Shown: positions 10,906-23,897 of the stretch, piece by piece
How positions within the stretch are numbered: the first letter of the stretch is position 1
How the letters are laid out: each line of letters starts with the position of its first letter
Assembly: GCA_964006375.1 (NCBI GenBank)
Contig: OZ023264.1
Span: 12,782,225-12,846,224 of the forward strand
Origin: Tillus elongatus
Lineage: Eukaryota; Arthropoda; Insecta; Coleoptera; Cleridae
Direction: 5' to 3'
DNA: 64,000 nt
The notes under the pieces: generated by a model
Seen by the model: the letters and a program-made list of their open reading frames with translations, nothing else
What the model was told of the DNA's origin: nothing
Databases searched by the model: none
Program-made: the position numbers and the translations under genes

Positions 10906-11225
10906 GAATTTGGTTATGAACTGCTTATTTCACTCCTTCCATATCATATTATAAAACACCATCCCCTATTTTTAGCAACTTTCCGTAGAAAAAATTATTT
11001 GAGATTTTCTCTCGGAAATATTTTGTATCTTTGAAACGCACAAAGCTTTCTTTACAAAATTTTGTATGCAAGTAGCCTTTGTAAAGGTTATAGTGAGTGC
11101 CAAATTTCAAACTCCTAGCTTTTTAAAAATAAAGTTATAAGCTTAGTTTTTGCATCCTCAAGAGTCCAAAGAAAGTCACAGATACAAATTTTTTGTATAA
11201 TAAACACAATTTATCTCATTGCATA
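10906..11225. other. No recognisable feature
   Basis: AT-rich, no conserved frame or repeat boundary seen. Confidence 0.5.
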
Positions 11226-11230
11226 GAGAA

Positions 11231-11280
11231 AAAGCCTGGACGCAGCAAATGCGTTATGGTGCTAATTTTCAAAAAATGAT
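11231..11280 (+). repeat. Left terminus of GGACGCAGCAAGTGCG repeat
   Basis: CTGGACGCAGCAAATGCGTT followed by ATGGTGCTAATTTTCA. A truncated copy without the matching right end. Confidence 0.55.
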
Positions 11281-11312
11281 CAAAATATTTTACGCCTTTT
11301 TTATATGCTTCT

Positions 11313-11731
11313 TTCTCGGGTTGAACCACATCTAGAATTTATTAAAACTCGATGCTTCGGCTTCTGTTTGCAAGCCATGTTCAAGGGGTTAAGGAAATAT
11401 GAAATGAAAGAAACTCTAAGGCCTCAATCTGCCTACTCATAAGAGCGGTGGATAAGGGTAGGTTGGATTACTGTAGTTCGATTACGGGGCCCTCATCTGC
11501 CTTCTCTCCAAATCTCACTGGAAATCATCACTAAGATCATAATTAGTTCATCCCTATACATGGAGAGGTCTTAGAAACGATTTCAAGTGAGCTTCGGTAA
11601 GTAGGCACATTGAGGCCCTGTAATAGAACTACAGCAACCCAACCTACTCTCATCCACCGCTCTGAGCGGTAGGCAGTTTGAGGCCTTAGAGTTGAACGGA
11701 GAACCAAGTATATTTCACACTTATGACAGAT
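11313..11731. repeat. Foldback element
   Basis: Inner arms about 11413-11510 and 11600-11697 are complementary: AACTCTAAGGCCTCAATCTG against the complement of the right arm, and GGTGGATAAGGGTAGGTTGG against the other. Outer flanks TCTCGGGTTGAACCACAT on the left and TTGAACGGAGAACCAAGTAT on the right relate it to the palindrome at 44054-44147. It is followed by TA arrays at 11767-11847 and 12020-12093. Confidence 0.7.
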
Positions 11732-11765
11732 GAAACCTAGCCGTATAGTTATATACAAACATACA

Positions 11766-11766
<1 letters not shown>

Positions 11767-11847
<81 letters not shown>
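11767..11847. repeat. (TA)n microsatellite
   Basis: Uninterrupted TA array of about 80 bp. Confidence 0.97.
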
Positions 11848-11849
<2 letters not shown>

Positions 11850-12017
11850 TTTTTGTGACGGTAATATTGTTATTTATCAAAAAATTGTGGGAAAGCCGTC
11901 AGTTGCAAAATAAAACTCTTTATTATATGCCAAGCTTCCGGAAAAAAATTATTTCATTCTCAAGGAAATAACGTGAGTTTTACTAAACTAATTATTCAAT
12001 AACAAACATGAAAAAAC

Positions 12018-12019
<2 letters not shown>

Positions 12020-12090
<71 letters not shown>

Positions 12091-12093
12091 TAT
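12020..12093. repeat. (TA)n microsatellite
   Basis: TA array of about 74 bp. 11848-12019 and 12094-12500 contain no recognisable gene. Confidence 0.97.
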
Positions 12094-12504
12094 CCTGTCA
12101 TTTTGAAGTAAGAAAAATGTCGAAAATATTTTTTTGGCAAGCTTTGGTTGAAATTAATAATATTTTTATAGAAAAGTGAAGATGTATCTTTACGGATATG
12201 GTGGAAACGTTGGTGGAAATCTCGACAGCGTATACAGCAAAATGAAGAATGTATTCAAACAATAACCGTCAAATATTTTTGACGGTTGCTATTTAGGAAA
12301 ATATTGTTCAACAAAATGATGTCAATACAAGCACAACGAGAGCTTTTTGTAGGGCATATTTAGAATCTTAATCACAAGTATAAACCTTGGAAAAGTGTGG
12401 AAAATTATGAAAGTGACAACACTGTTAAAATTTTATATGTAGAATTCGGTAAAACTAACGTAGATAGCAGAGAAACGATGGATTTTTTTGTAAGCAAGAT
12501 AGAA

Positions 12505-12600
12505 ATTCAAACACAGAAAGTGCATTTTGGTAGCGAACTTTCATTTAAATTTTGTCATATGGCAATAACTCAATTTTTCTTTTTTGAGATACACTAAATT
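12505..12600 (+). repeat. Fragment of the GTGCGTTATGG-type repeat
   Basis: AAAGTGCATTTTGGTAGCGA then ACTTTCATTTAAAT and AATAACTCAATTT match the left part of complete copies at 24979-25295 and 27467-27750. Confidence 0.5.
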
Positions 12601-12661
12601 TCTCATAATGCTCATAATACAATTCTCTAAATGCTAATAATATGCTGTCTGTAGTAGAAAC

Positions 12662-12850
12662 GTGTGTTAAGTATACTTGGAGAACCTAATTCACCACGAA
12701 ACATTTTTAAAGACCTGATGACGCTAACTTTGCAAGTGAAACGATCGTCAGGTCTTTAAAAATGTGTTGTGGTGATTTGGGTCCTCCAGTTGTCCTTATC
12801 AGTGCCCACCACAGGTTACAATGTTCACGCAGAGAAACGTGTGTACTAAA
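12662..12850 (+). repeat. Penelope-like element end (pLTR) folded as a hairpin
   Basis: ACTTGGAGAACCTAATTCAC..TTTTTAAAGAC on the left is mirrored by GTCTTTAAAAATGTGTTGTG..TCCTCCAG on the right, giving arms of about 40 bp. At the apex sits the hammerhead-like segment CTGATGA..GAAAC..GTC (12715-12749). In other copies the segment before CTGATGA is CATCCT, so the left arm is an inverted replacement that breaks stem I of this ribozyme. Confidence 0.7.
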
Positions 12851-13244
12851 TTTCATTAGGATAACGTTATTATTTTTGGACATCCCAAAATTTATAGAAA
12901 GAGGAGTTAAATTCTGTGAAAATGCTCGTCTGATTCGACTAACAAATATCTAACCTACTAATGATACTAAATTTCTTCAAAATGACTTTGTTATTTTCAA
13001 AAATAAAATTTATTGCAAAAAACTGGTCAGAAACGAAGTCGAGAGGAGAAGAGATTTTGAGTCCAAGAATTCTCCCTCAGATATATACAATACATGTGAA
13101 TTCTGGAGGCACTAAATGTGCTTGTTAAAACAAAATATGGTCTTGAGGTCGTGACTTCCTTATTGGCAATTTTTTTATAAGAAAATGCGGTTAAAAATTA
13201 AAAAAATTGTTTTAATAACGAAATTTTTTCGATTTTGAGTATTT

Positions 13245-13625
<381 letters not shown>

Positions 13626-13631
13626 AATAAT

Positions 13632-13973
<342 letters not shown>

Positions 13974-15000
13974 CACAATCAAACAAGTTTTGCCAAAAAA
14001 AATGTTTCTCTAAATAAATTTTTATATCTTAAAATTACGAAGTTATTTCAGTGAAATTTGCTACCTTTGTTGCCTGGATAGTGAATTTGCTACACACTAA
14101 AATTAAAATCTCTGCCTTAATTTATAAATAATATTTGAAAGAGTTTTAAATATTTGCCACCGTAACGCATTTGTTGCTTTCGGATTTAAATATTTTTAAT
14201 ATATCATTGACTGTTGTTGCCCTAGCTTAGTAAAACCATTTTATTTTATATTATAAATACTGGCCTAGAAATTTTTCCTCAAAATAGATCATAGTCTCTT
14301 ATCTTTTCTGTGATCGGGTTAGTCTTCACTGCATACTTAGGCAGAAGAAAAAACTGTATATTTTTATTTTTATCTGCCTGACAATGTCGTAAGGGAGAAA
14401 CTCGTTGCAAAGAAGACAGTACCATGGTGTGAATCCAGAGAAAAAGTCTGTATTTTCTATAATATTTGTTTAATTTTTGTTTTTTGTTTTAAAGATTATT
14501 TTCACTAGTTCTTTTAGTCAGAGATGACCTATGTTCATTTTTAATTTTTAGAGTTGTGACTTTCTGGACCTTCTGGAAAGCCATCTCTTTTATAACTCGT
14601 TTAGTTAGCAGCTCAAACTTTGGTAACTGGTACTCTTTAGAAAACAGCTTGTGTGCTGAATTTCAGTAAAGCCGCTTAATTTTTTTTTGGAAAATGGAGA
14701 TGCATATTAACAAAGAGGAAATATTTAGTTTATATTACTGTTTTATCAAAAAATTTTTTTTGCAAAAATTAGCCAAAAACATATGTTTGTTTTTTCGCCA
14801 AAAACAACGCAATTAACAAAATGTCCTTCTAGGTTTCGATATTGATTGGCCTGATTCTTTGGTATTTTGATAAATTTGAATATGTGATTATTTGTGCCGG
14901 TCCTTTTATTTGCCTTATTTAAATAGATTTATATATTTTATTTTTTTATAGCACAAAATTTAGTTAGAAATTGTTGTGGTAAATTAATACAAGGCTTCAC
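13974..15000. other. Intronic AT-rich sequence, one repeat terminus
   Basis: 14158-14190 resembles the right terminus ACCGTAACGCATTTGTTGC of the GGACGCAGCAAGTGCG family. Nothing else in the stretch is recognisable. Confidence 0.45.
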
Positions 15001-15009
15001 TGCCTTGTA

Positions 15010-15400
15010 TAATATATTCGGAAAAAACTAACTTCGAAAAAGCGACATACTTCCTAAGAGAACAGGAAATATTAAATGTTTTGCCATTATACCGCAAAAT
15101 TTTGAAATTTCATCTATAACCCACTTTGATAATAATAACTTCCAATCAATTTTATATATCTTGAAATAAAATTCTTTATCTCTAATAAAAGTGTAGAAAA
15201 TATTAACCCGGTTCCCTGATGTTATTGTATTTGCAAAAAATACTGAGTTCGAAAAATCAACATGCCTCTTAAATGAGTAGGCAAATTTAAAACAATTTTA
15301 AAATTGAATCTATGACCCAGTTTGAAAATAATAACTTCAAATCAATTTAATATATGTTAAAAAAACCCTCAAGCTCTAATAAAAATGTATAAAATGTTAT
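15010..15400. repeat. Diverged direct duplication, period about 220 bp
   Basis: ACCCACTTTGATAATAATAA at about 15120 and ACCCAGTTTGAAAATAATAA at about 15315 head two copies that stay collinear through AATCAATTT.., CTCTAATAAAA.., ATAAAATGTTA. 15401-16063 has no other feature. Confidence 0.6.
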
Positions 15401-16069
15401 TTCATTGTCCTCATTAATAATTTAGAAGAAGATATATTTTATTGGGCAACATTACAAAAGTAGTTTTAAATACAGATATTTGTACGATACTGTAAAAGGC
15501 GAAACCAGTCGCTGAACAGAAACCATTACTTGTAAAGGCAGAGAAGAAGTCTCTATATATGTATTTAGTACTGAACGGTTTGACCAAACAATGGCAAAAA
15601 CAATTGATGAATTAAAGTTTTTTCTAGGAGCTCGATTATTTTTCAATTCAAAATTTAATTTTTTTAATAACTAATTCATTAAATGGACAGTTGTCTAAGA
15701 TACTACTGCGGTTCGAGATAAATTTTAACAATGTATCTTTTCTGTAAAATCACTCTCGAAGCCCACAAACTTGCCGAGCAGTTTATGTCAACGGTCCAAT
15801 AATAATTGATGATAGCAACCCCTATGCCTCTATAGACTCGTTAGCGAATAATTACAAGTGAAAACGCATAATCATCGACTCAAACAAAACGAAAATCGTC
15901 AATAACACTCCGTCGGAATGAATGAATACAGTCCAAAGAGTTCCGGTGTCCGATATCACTCGCCTTAATCACTTTAGATCACTTTTTGATGAGGTATGTA
16001 TATCACTTGTAATCACTGCACTAACGTGATAATTTTACTGATGTAATGTATCTAAAGGATAGTACTCAC

Positions 16070-16081
16070 CAGGGCCTTCAT
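16070..16081 (-). CDS. VPVP-repeat gene, coding exon 1 (MKAL)
   Basis: On the minus strand ATG AAG GCC CTG is followed directly by the near-consensus donor GTGAGTAC. The start has a good insect context (GTAAACATG) and lies 27 nt after a TCAGT initiator and 55 nt after TATAAA. It gives only four codons, phase 0, which fits the phase-0 acceptor at 4701 whose exon lacks a start and begins inside a signal peptide. MKAL+IALSAVCLC.. forms a textbook signal sequence. No other exon with an acceptor suited to this start was found between the two. Confidence 0.75.
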
Positions 16082-16105
16082 GTTTACAGTTGTGGAAGGC
16101 GCTCT

Positions 16106-16136
16106 ACTGAAGAAATCGCCGAGTATGGCTTTTATA
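16106..16136 (-). promoter_or_regulatory. Core promoter: TATA box and arthropod initiator
   Basis: On the minus strand TATAAAAGCC starts at 16136 and the canonical arthropod initiator TCAGT lies at 16110-16106. From the first T of TATAAA to the initiator A (16108) is 28 bp, the spacing expected for a TATA/Inr promoter. The implied leader is 27 nt. Confidence 0.8.
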
Positions 16137-16580
16137 CGAGAACCAAGAACGTACTTTCCCAAACCAAGCAACAGTCGTTCACCACCAGAGGGTTTCACTT
16201 CCACATCCGTTGGCTTTTCTTATGCAACCAGATTTTAACTCTTCTTCCCACATGGTCATTGTGTCAGCCATAACGCTCTTGACAATGTAGAGGATATTTA
16301 ATGTAAAGAATTTAATCTACAGATTGTTTATTACAGCTTTAAAGTGTTCGAATTGTTTGTTTTAATGTGTTTGTTGCAATCCGTGTCATGAAAAGGTAAG
16401 TTTATGTTTATCTTAATGATAAAGACAAGTAGGCTATGATAATCATCATTTTGTTTTAAAATTATGCACTAATGCGCTAATTGATGTTAGCCAAATATAC
16501 ACTGTTAATTATATATTGGGAGACCCCTTTTAATACAAATCATTATTTTATAGTAAAAAAAACAACGCAACCCACTTACT
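16137..16580. other. Promoter-proximal region, no motif assigned
   Basis: Unique-looking sequence upstream of the VPVP gene promoter. No second promoter or gene was recognised. Confidence 0.5.
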
Positions 16581-16589
16581 ACATACTCG

Positions 16590-16694
16590 TTTTTACTGAA
16601 TTTTCTTTAAATAAAACAATTCACTGATGAGAAATCCCGAAATTTAAAAAGATTTCTTCAAACGAGCGCGAACTAGGCGCCCTAGGACCTATTT

Positions 16695-16768
<74 letters not shown>
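16590..16768 (+). repeat. Hairpin module plus TA array
   Basis: Hairpin TTACTGAATTTTC..CAATTCACTGA (16594-16626), module with GCGCGAACTAGGCGCCCTAG, then a TA array (about 16697-16768). Confidence 0.8.
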
Positions 16769-16770
<2 letters not shown>

Positions 16771-18739
16771 TGTGTGTCCACGGATTGAGTGTGGTTAAGG
16801 TATAAGTGACAAAAAAAAATCTACTTAGATTATGATATTCTCCTGCTTTGTCTTAAACTAAGATGTTGAGAAAATGAACAAAATCAATGAATATACAGGG
16901 TGATTTATAGCTGATGTAATGAAATGTATTAAGAGTAAACTACCTTCGTTTATGAAGATACCGCAAAAATTATTAACAAAAATTGTTTATAATTAAAATT
17001 TATGACAGGCTCTCAATTTTCAAACAGATCAGCCTACTATGAATGTTTTTAGCTGCGACGTTATTTAAATGACGTTCGTCGGCTTCTGTGATTAAGTGTA
17101 CTTTAAAAAATACTTGAATATGTATTAAAAAAGTCTTTACCGTAATTAAATTTAGGGTAGGTTTGCTTTCATCTCAACCAATAAAAAAAGTAAAGTAAAC
17201 GCACAATTGGACATTCGAAGTAATAATTGGCGAGTTGCATGGCTACTTGTGCTCTGCCTTGTTGTTCGTTTCCCGGGATACTACTTATTTGGAAAATTGA
17301 AACGTCAATTTTATATTTCGCGAACGGCAAGCTTCTGTATTTAAACATATTACCAACAGAACAAAAAGTGTTTATTGTATAGTGCTATGGTTTGGGTGAA
17401 GAACATTCTTATCAGGAAGTGATAAGAAAATTCCTTGAACGCTGGCCAAATTATTCGGTTTTCGCTACTGGTGTAAAAAAAGTTGTTACCAAATTTATGC
17501 GCACTGGGAGTGTTTTAAATGTTAAGAAGACAAAATCCGACCTAAATGAAGAAAACAATGCTGCAGCTGCATTAGCTATGGATTCTGTTAGGCGTTTTCC
17601 AAAATATCATTAAGAAGAAGGGCCTTAGAAATTGGTAATATTAGCAAATCGCATTTGCAACAAATTTATCGTACCAACAAGGTAAAACCTTTCAAAGCAA
17701 AACTTATACACACTTTGGAAGAAAATGACGAGTCAAAGCGATTAGATTTTTGTTAATGGTACGGCGAACAATATCTACAAAATCACAATTTTGGCAGAAG
17801 TATTATTTTTTCGGACGAATCCACTTTCACCACTAATGAGGAGGTAAATTCCCAAAATGCATTGCATTGGTCTATTCAGAATCCAAATTATAGAGTTAAT
17901 TGCAGAAGACAATGCCATAAAAAAGTAAATGTGTGGTGTGCTGTTTCTTACACTGGGATAATTGGGCCATATTTTTTAGAGCGCAATATGAACCAGTATA
18001 GTTATCTGGAAATGCTGGAAAATATTCTTCAAGACTATTTGCATAACATGTCACTTGAAGATAGACAAACAGCATACTTTCAGCATGACGGCCACCCAGC
18101 ACATGCAACAGGAATCGTTCGAGAATGGTTAGATCGCGAATTTCCTGGGCGGTGGATTGGTCGATATGGGCCAATACCTTGGCCTCCCAGATGTGGCGAT
18201 TTTACCATAATGGACTTTTATTTATGGGGCTATCTCAAACAGAAAGTCTACGCAGCTCCATTAAACAACGATCTTGATTTGTTTAAACTGAGGTTGAGAG
18301 AGGCAATTGACGGTATTCCAATTCAACATATTCAAAATGCCTACAAAGCATTTACTAAACGGGCTGAGTTATGTGTATCGGTTGGTGGCAGCACATTTGA
18401 ATAATTTGTTTATTTTTCGTTGTTCGATTTGATTTTTGTTAGCAATAAGCGTTTTGTATTTTACTAATAAATTATTATTTAACATTGCATGGTTACTTAA
18501 TTTGCGCATCTGCGTTCAGAAAACCACAGGTAAAAAGCTCCATGTTGATAGGGAAAATCTTTTATAATTTCCTTGAAAATTCAAAGTAGGCTGATCTGGC
18601 TGAAAATTGGGAGCCTGTCATAGATTTTAATTCTAAACACGTTTTGTTAATAACTTTTTGCGGTATCTTTATAAACGAAGGTAGTTTACTCTTAACACAT
18701 TTAATTAAATCAGTTCTAAACCAATCCGTGGACATACTG
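16769..18739 (+). mobile_element. DD41D (rosa-like) mariner-family transposon with long inverted ends
   Basis: The outer end GTGTGTCCACGGATTGAG (about 16771) is matched by the complement of 18719-18739 (TATGTCCACGGATTGGTTTA). A further inverted segment of about 150 bp (AAGAGTAAACTACCTTCGTT at about 16929, ATACCGCAAAAA..) faces 18587-18700. A transposase pseudogene lies between them. Both ends sit directly in TA arrays, in keeping with TA target preference of this superfamily, so the exact target duplication cannot be defined. Confidence 0.85.
17350..18404 (+). pseudogene. DD41D mariner-like transposase, lightly damaged
   Basis: The N-terminal helix-turn-helix part reads EEHSYQEVIRKFLERWPNYS (from about 17398) and runs through MRTGSV, the usual end of the first DNA-binding motif. 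The catalytic domain has the first Asp in FSDES (about 17812), the second in FQHDG (about 18082) and the third in IMDFYLWGYLK. With 41 residues between the last two, this is a DD41D signature as in rosa/ITmD41D elements. The C-terminus ends GGSTFE at 18404. Damage: a stop near 17380, a frameshift/stop near 17614 and a stop near 17755. The last long open part is 17862-18404 (180 aa). The catalytic triad survives, so inactivation is fairly recent. Confidence 0.88.
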
Positions 18740-18741
18740 TA

Positions 18742-18838
<97 letters not shown>
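18739..18838. repeat. (TA)n microsatellite
   Basis: TA array immediately outside the right end of the DD41D element, followed by TACTCAATATATATGTAC. Confidence 0.97.
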
Positions 18839-18840
<2 letters not shown>

Positions 18841-18849
18841 TCAATATAT

Positions 18850-20252
<1,403 letters not shown>

Positions 20253-20396
20253 GTCTCCTACAAAAAAATATATCTTGTACATGTAGATATACAGTTTTAA
20301 CTATAAATATCGAATGAAAATGTCAAACTCTCCCCTTCATATCTTCTTTAAAAATCTTATTACAAAAATATAGACATTCTTTCCACCAATCCTCTG

Positions 20397-20398
<2 letters not shown>

Positions 20399-20486
<88 letters not shown>
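20399..20486. repeat. (TA)n microsatellite
   Basis: About 88 bp of TA. The 150 bp between this and the previous array holds nothing recognisable. Confidence 0.97.
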
Positions 20487-20490
<4 letters not shown>

Positions 20491-20532
20491 CAAATACAAA
20501 ATTATATCCATCTGGTTACCGGGATAACTTAT

Positions 20533-21294
20533 ATAGGGTGGCGCATTGAAAACGAAACAGACCAATTTGCGTCCAGATAAATTATTTTTTTAAGAAACGC
20601 TGAAACACTTTGTCACATCAACCACTTAAGGGAGGTGATCACAACTCCTATATTTTAAATAACCACTTTGTCGAAACTTTGCAACTAACTCCAAAATGTA
20701 TTTTCTGTTAACATGTCTGTTCGGATGTCGTTCATTAAACAAATTTGCGGTACGGTTCGCACAGTCATCGTTTTGGAAAAAAAGAGTAATTATTTCAACT
20801 CTTTCTTCTACAGAATACACCATTGTGAAATTAATTTTCGGTAGGACTATCAAGTATCAAACCTACCGATAAACTGAAATAATAAATCGCATTTCTCTCA
20901 TTCCGATAAAAAGTGTTCTAATAGTGAAGTTTTTGTTTACAAACCAACAAAACATTGACTATCAGCATATTTCTTATCGGAATGAGTGAAATGCGTTTTT
21001 GCATCTTCATCTGTGAATAATTTTTAAACGAGTTGATAAAATTTCCAAAAAAATTAGTGTGCTGAATTCAGAAAAGAAAGAGCTTTCAAATGATGTAACA
21101 CTCAACCCATGTTCCCTATTTAAAATATAAGGGTTGTTATCACCACCCTTAAGGTGTTGATGTGACAATGTTGAGTTTTATGTCAAAACATGTCCCCCTC
21201 AATATTAAAATTGACGTGTTTCAGCGTTTCTTAAAAAAAAATAATTTTGGACGCAAATCGGTCTGTTTCGTTTTCAATGCGCCACCCTGTATAG
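20533..21294 (-). mobile_element. Mariner-type inverted-repeat element, transposase remnant inside
   Basis: Ends TATAGGGTGGCGCATTGAAA and the complement of TTTTCAATGCGCCACCCTGTA define inverted ends of at least 110-170 bp with TA at both borders. Inside, a second inverted pair CGCATTTCTCTCATTCCGAT (20889) / complement of ATCGGAATGAGTGAAATGCG (about 20977) forms an inner hairpin. The only coding remnant is the transposase N-terminus at 20626-20823. Confidence 0.8.
20626..20823 (-). pseudogene. Mariner-like transposase N-terminal fragment
   Basis: Reads MVYSVEERVEIITLFFQND.., then NLFNERHPNRHVNRKYILEL, VAKFRQSGYLKYRS. This is the helix-turn-helix layout (VEEIVEMI..RLY.ERYP..R.F..LV..FRETGSV) of DD41D-type elements. 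The catalytic domain is absent: the frame ends in the inverted terminal repeat. Confidence 0.75.
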
Positions 21295-21840
21295 TAGAAA
21301 CAATGTACCATATTTTAGCAAAATAACTTATTGTTTGAAAATGTACAAAGGTTTTCCGAAGATAAACTTAAAATATTTCCGAGAAGTAGTCTCCAAGTCT
21401 GTATGTAGTATGGACAAGTTTTACCAAGTAAGGGCAACAACAATCAATAAATTTAATGAAGATTCGCTACCAAAACGCTCTTACAGCCTCTCGATTTTTT
21501 TTGTTACAAGCATGCATCATATTTCGGTAAAAAATGCCAAATTGCAATAATATAAGGGTGTTCGAAAAAAAATTGTACGTATCACCAACGACTTATGGGC
21601 TATCCTGTGATTGTCAAAATAATTTTATAAGGTAGAGCTCAAGATAACCTATAATTAACGTATACAACTTTTTGTCGTATCTTGTATAATAACAATTATA
21701 TTGAGCTTTACCGTAGAAATGCGTCACCCTGTATATATATAAACAGATAAAAACTGAAACTAATCCCGGATATGCATTCTATGGGGCTCAAGTTTGTGCT
21801 CATTTGAAGAAATCTTTTTAAAACTCAAAAGTCGCGGTCT
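21295..21840 (-). repeat. Composite repeat, reverse orientation
   Basis: Contains in reverse order part of the terminal module (AATGTACAAAGGTTTTCCGA.., GAAGATTCGCTACCAAAACG), the whole mariner-type MITE (21551-21735, ends TATAAGGGTGTTCG and CGTCACCCTGTATA) and the hairpin module (GCATTCTATGGGGCTCAAG). Confidence 0.75.
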
Positions 21841-22029
21841 TGGAATGCAAGACCCTGGAAACGGGTGCGGAGTGTGAACAATAACAGGACACGCAACAGT
21901 TGCCAAGGGAAAGGGAAATTTCAATTTACACCATCAAGGTACGGAATGCAGAGGACAATATTAGGATGACTAGGACATATACACTCAGAAACCCCAGTAG
22001 AGGGTAAATGAGGGTGCATTCTAGCCCGC

Positions 22030-22830
22030 TGGCCTGGTCTATTTTACCGACGGATCACGGCTGGAGGAGCAGCAATCCTACGGGGCACGAATATACATCG
22101 ATACCCTGGGGGTGCGCGAGAGTTATGTTTTGGGCGCATATGCCACGGCATTCGAAACGAAGCTCTACTCTATTCTAATCAACAGGATGTGAAGATGACC
22201 TCTGAGAAATGTGTATACATTTGCTCAGATAGTCGGGCTGCCCTCCGGTCAACCTTGGCGTCCAGAATTAGGTCAACGCTGATTCAGAAGTGCGCTGACG
22301 CTCTTACGGGACTATCCAGGACAAAGGAGTGTGGGTTCCGGGACACTGTGGCGTCGCGGGGAGTGAAGTGGCGACTGATCTCGCAAGGCTTGGTTTCCGG
22401 CGGCTGTTCTGTGGCCCGGAGCCTGCTATAGGCATAAGTAGGAGAGTGGTCTCCAACTCCCTGTATAGGTGTACTGAGGAGGCCATGGAGAGGCACTGGA
22501 GGTCGGTCGGCGGCTGTAGGTAGGCGAGTGATTTCGTGGAGGGGACGGACATGGACAAGACTGTCTGGCTTCTCGGTAGGAGTCGCTCTGCTCTTCGTCG
22601 CATCACTGAAGTACTAACAGGCCACTGTGCTCTTTTTTACTCCCTCAGGGGTTGTCCACGGCTTTGCCGCCCCGATAACACTGCCACTGTGCTCTTAGAA
22701 GACACCTTACATTGGTAGGTGACGAGAGAGATGCCATTTGCCAGGGATTAGGTGAGAATGAAGAAACGTCTTAGCACTACATGTGTGAATGCGAAGTTTT
22801 TAGGAGTCTTGGTCAAAATTGTTCGGTTCG
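22030..22830 (+). pseudogene. LINE RNase H domain and C-terminal region (R1/Jockey/I type), frameshifted
   Basis: VYFTDGSRLEEQQSYGARIY.. gives the first catalytic Asp of RNase H (FTDGS). ATAFETKLYSIL supplies the Glu helix, and ICSDSRAALRSTL the second Asp (SDS). VWVPGHCGVAGSEVATDLAR supplies the His region and terminal Asp helix. GPEPAIGISR and ITEVLTGHCALFYSLR follow, then a zinc-knuckle-like HYMCECEVF segment (22777-22810). The pieces lie in different frames with several frameshifts. 21841-22029 upstream is probably the same element but too decayed to read. Confidence 0.85.
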
Positions 22831-22934
22831 AGGACTCTGCAGAGGAGCCAGGTATGTTCCGTCAAATGGAAGACCGTCATGGCCTTTATTTCGAGGTCAT
22901 GTTTATACACATTTCCCGAGTAATACTTTGGAAA

Positions 22935-23140
22935 CAGTTCCTAATACGAATTTTCATATCATCTTTTGTATTAGGGGGTGTTTATAGATCTGATCTTTTA
23001 CAAATCCCCATACACTGAAATCCAATTTTGTTAGATCTGGGGATCTAGCTGGCCAAGATACTGTTACTCCTCTGCCAATCCACTGTTGGTGACGAAACCG
23101 AGGAAGGGTAGAGCATGGTTGCTGGGTTGCCGGGGTTGGC
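22935..23140 (-). pseudogene. Mariner-like transposase C-terminal fragment
   Basis: Reads QQWIGRGVTVSWPARSPDLT then KLDFSVWGFVKDQIYKHPL, the DD41D-type block around the third catalytic Asp (LDFxxWG). It joins the LINE remnant without recognisable ends, so it is a truncated fragment. Confidence 0.8.
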
Positions 23141-23187
23141 AAAAAGGGCCCGTTGTGCCCTACTTGCCTGGCCTTAGGCTCCCCACC

Positions 23188-23212
23188 ACTGCTACTACTA
23201 CTACTACTACCA
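23188..23212. repeat. (CTA)n short microsatellite
   Basis: CTACTACTACTACTACTACC. Confidence 0.85.
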
Positions 23213-23244
23213 TAGTCGTATTACTTTATAGGTTTGTTCTCGCT

Positions 23245-23307
23245 GTAATTAGTATAGCGCACTGACGAGCTCTAATTATAGCCTAACCGGTCTGCGGTTC
23301 TAATTAT
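23245..23307 (+). ncRNA. Type-I hammerhead ribozyme (copy D, core decayed)
   Basis: Plus-strand sense: outer stem I GUAAUUAG/CUAAUUAU, inner stem I CGCA/UGCG, CUGACGA core, stem II GCUCU..UAUAGC, then CUAA where GAAA is required, then ACCGGUC. Inner stem I differs from the CGUA/UACG of copies A and C by a compensatory pair change, evidence for selection on pairing. The lost GAAA makes cleavage unlikely. Flanks TATTACTTTATAGGT and GAAAATACATCTA show it is the same repeat unit as at 53 kb. Confidence 0.75.
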
Positions 23308-23339
23308 GATGAAAATACATCTATCCTTACGTAAAGAAA

Positions 23340-23890
23340 TGGTAAAAACTTTTTAACCGGTAATACATCATCGCCAGGTCTAGAAATTGGGTTCTAATTA
23401 AGGTAAGAGATTGGGTTAACCTAAAAACTTTACAATAATAATGTTATTACACAAGAAAATATACAACCTTGATATCTTTTATCCAACCAAACAATATATT
23501 TTGTCATTTCGTGTCTGCGATACAACTATCATAATTGATAATCTGAGTCAAATATAAGATCAAACTAAGACAAGGGAACAAAATTACGTAAGAGTTTTAT
23601 AAGAATAAATAACGATTTCGTATGCGTTCCCAATAAAACAATAATTAATGTCGCGTGTCAATAATATGCATATACTGGTTGGTTTTTTTATAGGAAATAT
23701 GTTGATTGTAAATACGAATAATAATCAGCGTAATTTTCATTATACGTCCAACATAGATACTCACACAAACTTTCCAAATTACTCAACGATGTGTAAGTTT
23801 TAATTCCGTACAGTGTAATATGATTATAATAATAAATTCCACTAACTATGATCTAAATAAATTAGATTTTCGAGCTTTTCTAATTCTAGA
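23340..23890. other. No recognisable feature
   Basis: AT-rich, no conserved frame, no repeat ends recognised. Confidence 0.5.
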
Positions 23891-23897
23891 TATGGGG

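Noticed and set aside
22284..22606. Minus-strand frames over the LINE RNase H remnant
   Set aside because: The RNase H motifs read only on the plus strand; the minus frames are shadows in GC-richer sequence.
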